35,829 nucleotides of DNA, from positions 1 through 35,829 of the forward strand of contig JAISZL010000060.1 in NCBI GenBank assembly GCA_031269245.1, read 5' to 3'. The stretch comes from Synergistaceae bacterium. Its GTDB lineage: Bacteria > Synergistota > Synergistia > Synergistales > Synergistaceae. Shown here piece by piece: positions 32,549 to 35,829 of this stretch. The notes under the pieces are model-generated. The model saw only the letters and a program-made list of their open reading frames with translations. It was not told where the DNA came from and ran no database searches. Every line of letters begins with the position of its first letter. The stretch's first letter is position 1. A program made the translations under genes and the position numbers.

Positions 32549-35017
32549 TCATTTCGCGGCGGCAGCGCCTTGCAGGTGGTTTTTGACGTAGTCGAAGTAG
32601 ATCTTGAAGGCGGCGGCGCCGTATCCCCTGTGGTTGACGTGCCGCGTGTCGAAGTAAATGTTCTTGGTCTTTTGGTACAGTGCCAGCGTCTCCGTGAGAT
32701 CCACGGCATCCAGTCCGAGCTCTCTTAAATAACCCGAAAGGTAACCGAACGCCCTCCTGTCATTTTCGGTGATCGAATACCTCCGCCGCATGAAGAAAAT
32801 GGCCATATCCCCGTTTTTGATGCCGCTCGTTTTGAATCTAGGGATGACTCCTTTCTCCATAATATCGTCGTCCGTGGTGCTTCGCGCGCAAAGACCGTCG
32901 TTGACGACCCTGAACTTCTGCCTCCCCGGCTCGCCGGACGAGTAGTCATTCAAACGGGCCTGCAGTGCCCCCGCGACGGTGCCGCCATCGTCCGCGCCCA
33001 TGCCGAAAGCTATGCCGCCGCCGAAGATAAATACGGATCTGTCGAATTTTTGCGGACACCCCGGCGTGAATCTGCGGCCCGACGTTATATTGACGTGCTT
33101 CGACTTGACGTCTTTTTGCGTTATGGTGCCGTCGGGCATGATTAGCTTCCTCTCGGCGAACACGTCGTTCAGGTATTCGCGCGAAAAGCCCGTTGTGTCG
33201 TTCATCTGTATCGCGTAGTAAGTGAAGTTGGCATCGACGTTGTCCAGGGGGAACGACTTGGGCATGGCTTTGCGGTTCGCCGGTATGTCCAGCTCATCCG
33301 TGCGCGGCCAGAACACAATGCATGAGTTTGCGCCCTCCCGGGCGATGTCCCGCGACAAGCCGGGGTAGAGGAAATACTTGTCGTACACGAGGTTCACCAG
33401 GTCCTCGAATCGGATGACCTCTGTCTTTGTGTGCTTCCGGAAAATGCCTTTGATGTTGAAAATTTCCTCCCCAGGCATCGCTATTATCACGTCAGTCTGT
33501 TCCACCGCGGGGAGGTCGTCGATTTTGACGAACCTGACGCCGTGCGGGTTGCGGTAACGCGCGCCGTTGGACTCCACGGAGATCAGGTATTTGACGTCGA
33601 TCCCGCTCTCCGTCAGCTCGCCGACGAGCGACGTGATCTCCTCTTCGCACATGTCAGAGCAGCGGACCGCCGCGCTTTTGCAAGCAGACGCCTTGAAGAA
33701 CTCGCCGAGAGATCGCCCGCCGTCCCTCAACTTCTCCCATTTGGAGGCCAGTGACGTCCCGCGTTTTTCCGATGAGCCCTCCTCGCGCGTCCTCCGGTCG
33801 TCCTCGTCCAGCACGTTTTTCAGGTACTTCGTGAAAACGGCCTTAGCGAAAGCCCCGCACCCCCTATGGTTGACGTGGGTATTGTCCGTGTAGACGTTGC
33901 CGTGTGCCGCGGCCTCTTCCAATTCATGCGTGGGGTTTATGTAGTCCACGTCGTTTTTACGGAAAAGTTTGCCAATGTACTCATGAAATTTCCCGCCAAC
34001 ACGCTTTGAAAACAGGAGGTCCCCGCGCATGAACCAGAGCATGATTTTTTTGTCGCTCTCACACTTCTCCATTGCTTTGACGGCGAACGTGTCATCCATG
34101 CCCTGGACTCCGATGTAGGCCGTGTTGAACACCTTGTAGCCCCTGTCGGCTCCGTAATAGTCATTGATATATCTTTGCAGTATGCTCGCTATGGTGTATC
34201 TGTCGTCAACCCCGCTGGTGAAAGCGATGCATCCTCCATAGACATATATGCCGTAATCGCACCTGTCGGGCTGCCCCACCGTGAATCTGATTTCGTCGGC
34301 GACGTTCATATACGCCCCCCTATAATCGTTGAACGCTATGTAGCCGCCCTTATCGGCAGTCGGCGGTATTGCGCTGACCTCGGCCATGTACTCCGGCGAA
34401 TATTCGGGGATATCGGAGTACATGTCTTGGAAAAACTGCTTGTCTATCAGGTATTCCGAGCTGAAACACTCTCTTTTCAGGTACATCTCGTAGAGCGCTG
34501 GGTCTTTGAAATCAATCGGGCTTGGCCACGCTACAGAGCATAGTCTGGCGTTAACCCTCTTCGTTCCAGATGCTAACAGCCTGAACCCCATTTTTATGTT
34601 TAATATAAGATTTAACAGTCCCGGAAGCGGTATGACCTCCGCAGGGGTTCTTTTCTCTATGTCCATTTTTTTATGAATATAGTCATCGTTGGAGAGCAGC
34701 ACTACAAAATCCAAACTCACACCGGGATCGAGGTCCTCGATGAAGATGGCCTCTATCCCGCGTTCGCCGGATAGGCCGGCGTCGTCAAAATGCTTTGTGA
34801 TGACGCACCTGACCGCGATATCGTTCTGAGCCAGCTCATCCAGCAATAAGACGGCTTCCTCTGGATTTGCCCCCGGTTCATATATCGCTATCGAGTTAGG
34901 GCCTCCCCACAGGAACACGTCCGTCACGGAGACGCCGCATTCCTTCATGAACGCCCAAATATCCGCAAGGTCCTTATTCTTTTTCGATAGGGCTTCCAAC
35001 GCTTCCTGTGGATTCAT
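32549..35017 (-). CDS. Tandem SGNH-hydrolase-like protein, 822 residues
   Basis: The protein is two copies of one module. Each copy has a Rossmann-like N-terminal part (about 25-145 and 445-550), a linker with S(S/R)EYL, then an SGNH-like part: copy A YVYGGCIAFTSGVDD (258-272) to TDNTHVNHRG (377-386), copy B FIFGGGIAFGMGADD (663-677) to FDTRHVNHRG (789-798). The D-x-x-H of SGNH block V is kept in both (D378/H381, D790/H793). The usual block I GDS reads GGC in A and GGG in B, so the normal Ser nucleophile is not seen. No signal peptide or membrane helix is present, so it acts in the cytosol. Base composition is less GC-rich than its neighbours. It starts at ATG 35017 and precedes the ACP gene, suggesting acyl transfer or release on a glycan or lipid; this is inference. 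Confidence 0.75.
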   Translation of the reverse strand: MNPQEALEALSKKNKDLADIWAFMKECGVSVTDVFLWGGPNSIAIYEPGANPEEAVLLLDELAQNDIAVRCVITKHFDDAGLSGERGIEAIFIEDLDPGVSLDFVVLLSNDDYIHKKMDIEKRTPAEVIPLPGLLNLILNIKMGFRLLASGTKRVNARLCSVAWPSPIDFKDPALYEMYLKRECFSSEYLIDKQFFQDMYSDIPEYSPEYMAEVSAIPPTADKGGYIAFNDYRGAYMNVADEIRFTVGQPDRCDYGIYVYGGCIAFTSGVDDRYTIASILQRYINDYYGADRGYKVFNTAYIGVQGMDDTFAVKAMEKCESDKKIMLWFMRGDLLFSKRVGGKFHEYIGKLFRKNDVDYINPTHELEEAAAHGNVYTDNTHVNHRGCGAFAKAVFTKYLKNVLDEDDRRTREEGSSEKRGTSLASKWEKLRDGGRSLGEFFKASACKSAAVRCSDMCEEEITSLVGELTESGIDVKYLISVESNGARYRNPHGVRFVKIDDLPAVEQTDVIIAMPGEEIFNIKGIFRKHTKTEVIRFEDLVNLVYDKYFLYPGLSRDIAREGANSCIVFWPRTDELDIPANRKAMPKSFPLDNVDANFTYYAIQMNDTTGFSREYLNDVFAERKLIMPDGTITQKDVKSKHVNITSGRRFTPGCPQKFDRSVFIFGGGIAFGMGADDGGTVAGALQARLNDYSSGEPGRQKFRVVNDGLCARSTTDDDIMEKGVIPRFKTSGIKNGDMAIFFMRRRYSITENDRRAFGYLSGYLRELGLDAVDLTETLALYQKTKNIYFDTRHVNHRGYGAAAFKIYFDYVKNHLQGAAAAK

Positions 35018-35516
35018 ATGAACAACCGCCTATCTCAAAATATGAAGATTATTTTTTATTATCTCACATTTTCTTAGTTTTGCGTCGTTTTTCGCCAGCG
35101 CTCGCACCTACCAGTCAAAACTGGATTCCCAACCTCCGCTGACCCTATCACGTTTCACTGGGTCGCGCCTTGGCGCGCCCTGACATTTCTTCGTCCTGGG
35201 TAGGAGGGAAAACACGGGCAGATGTTTTGCTTTATTGCCGCCTCATTTTACGTGGGCTGATTGGAGGTGACGACTTGCCCGTGCTTTCCTCCAGTATTTG
35301 CCTGTTGGAAACGGCGCCTTGGGGTTACGCAGCCAGTCTTATCTGTTCCTGCCTTCGCCCTCTCCCAATACCAGTTCCGCCTCATATGCCTTCCCTGTTT
35401 TGAGTATCTGATAAATTTAGATACTCTCTTGACTAAGAGTCCGTCTAATATCTTTTTAACAGCAAAGACACAAACGCCAGTTTAACCATATTCAGTGATG
35501 TTTCAATGAGACGTTC
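35018..35516. other. Long region without a recognised gene
   Basis: The first 80 bases are AT-rich and may hold the promoter of the ACP/SGNH operon. Around 35160-35190 TCGCGCCTTGGCGCGCCC forms a hairpin. Open frames up to 77 codons exist on both strands, but none has a convincing start or family match. One minus-strand frame (ERLIETSLNMVKLAFVSLLL) looks like a protein C-terminus and could be a decayed gene. I cannot assign the block. Confidence 0.4.
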
Positions 35517-35531
35517 GGGTCGTCAACACTT
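35517..35531 (+). mobile_element. 15-bp inverted copy of the IS3 end
   Basis: GGGTCGTCAACACTT is the exact reverse complement of the right-end repeat at 214-228. In this orientation it would be the left end of an element extending to the right, but the sequence after it departs from the IS end and no transposase start follows, so it may be a decayed or solo end. Confidence 0.45.
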
Positions 35532-35760
35532 AATCTCTTCTTGCTGCATCTTCTCTCACCTCGTGGTTAATGTTACCACTTCCCTACCTAACTGAAACAA
35601 TTTGATAGTCATATATAAAAAAAGCTGCTTAATCATCGGCGGCAATCCGCACTTTGACAACTGAATTCAGCGACCGATGATATAATTGGCCCGATGGGGC
35701 TTTTCCGGCGAAGCAGGAGCCGGTGAGTGCAGGTCTTGACCTCTGAGGGAGGTGACGCGG
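35532..35760 (+). promoter_or_regulatory. Upstream region of the gene at the right edge
   Basis: A perfect TATAAT lies at 35681-35686. TTGACA at 35654-35659 is too far (21 bases) for a standard spacer with it; GATGAT at 35676-35681 would give 16 bases. GAGGGAGG at 35745-35752 is the ribosome binding site of the next gene. Confidence 0.4.
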
Positions 35761-35829
35761 ATGCCTAACGGCGGAAACGGCCTTCCAGGCAATAAGAAAG
35801 AGGAGCAAGGCACACTCTCCAAAGTTGTA
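35761..35829 (+). CDS. Unidentified gene, 5' end only
   Basis: ATG at 35761 is preceded by GAGGGAGG with good spacing, and the frame stays open to the edge of the window (23 codons). The visible part is Gly/Asn/Lys/Glu-rich and hydrophilic, a likely flexible N-terminus. Too little is seen to name the product. Confidence 0.55.
   Translation, partial: MPNGGNGLPGNKKEEQGTLSKVV

Overview
The window looks like a chromosomal piece from a GC-rich (estimated about 60%), flagellated, anaerobic, amino-acid-fermenting diderm bacterium. Synergistota is my best guess. The basis is single-chain pyruvate:ferredoxin oxidoreductase, indolepyruvate:ferredoxin oxidoreductase, a TAXI-type TRAP receptor, a UPF0182 protein, a YfcC-family carrier, an Orr-type PLP racemase and fliS/flgN-like genes. 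The taxon is an inference; no rRNA is present.

Layout. 1-455: 3' end of an IS3-family transposase gene with its terminal repeat, then an AT-rich spacer. 456-5286: an Fe-S aldo/keto reductase (+), a CorA-type channel (-), and iorA-iorB (-). 5600-10468 (all -): YfcC carrier, DtxR/MntR-type metalloregulator, PLP racemase, a 66-aa membrane protein and a 288-aa membrane protein. 10671-12986 (+): a conserved hypothetical and a CapD/PglF-like nucleotide-sugar dehydratase. 13085-14239 (-): a trans-sulfuration PLP enzyme with a long leader. 14546-17299: a MATE pump and a MerR/GyrI-like regulator, divergent, with a textbook MerR-type promoter between them and a 40-bp direct repeat on both sides of the pump. 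17405-19273 (+): a DUF4145 protein and a two-gene ChrA-type transporter. 19277-21380 (-): fliS, flgN-like gene and an M48 peptidase. 21607-21684 (-): tRNA-Pro(GGG). 21917-25951 (-): PFOR and a small unknown gene. 26355-30732 (+): UPF0182 membrane protein overlapping a secreted protein gene. 31179-32138 (+): a TAXI receptor without its permease. 32242-35017 (-): an acyl carrier protein and an 822-residue protein made of two tandem SGNH-like halves. 35018-35760: long non-coding or remnant DNA. 35761-end: start of an unidentified gene.

How it fits together. PFOR and IorAB both make reduced ferredoxin from 2-oxo acids, as expected for amino-acid fermentation. The YfcC carrier, the racemase and the TAXI receptor fit import and processing of amino or carboxylic acids. 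CapD-like and ACP/SGNH genes point to surface glycan or lipid modification.

The least explained items are the ACP plus tandem SGNH-like pair, in which the usual catalytic serine is not seen in either half, and a pair of 101-bp MITE-like elements, one of which supplies the last codons of iorB. Other items worth a look are the palindrome-chain repeats, a translated-looking upstream ORF in the trans-sulfuration gene leader, and 15 bp of the left-edge IS end that recurs inverted near the right edge. All protein assignments are from reading the sequence; no database search was run.
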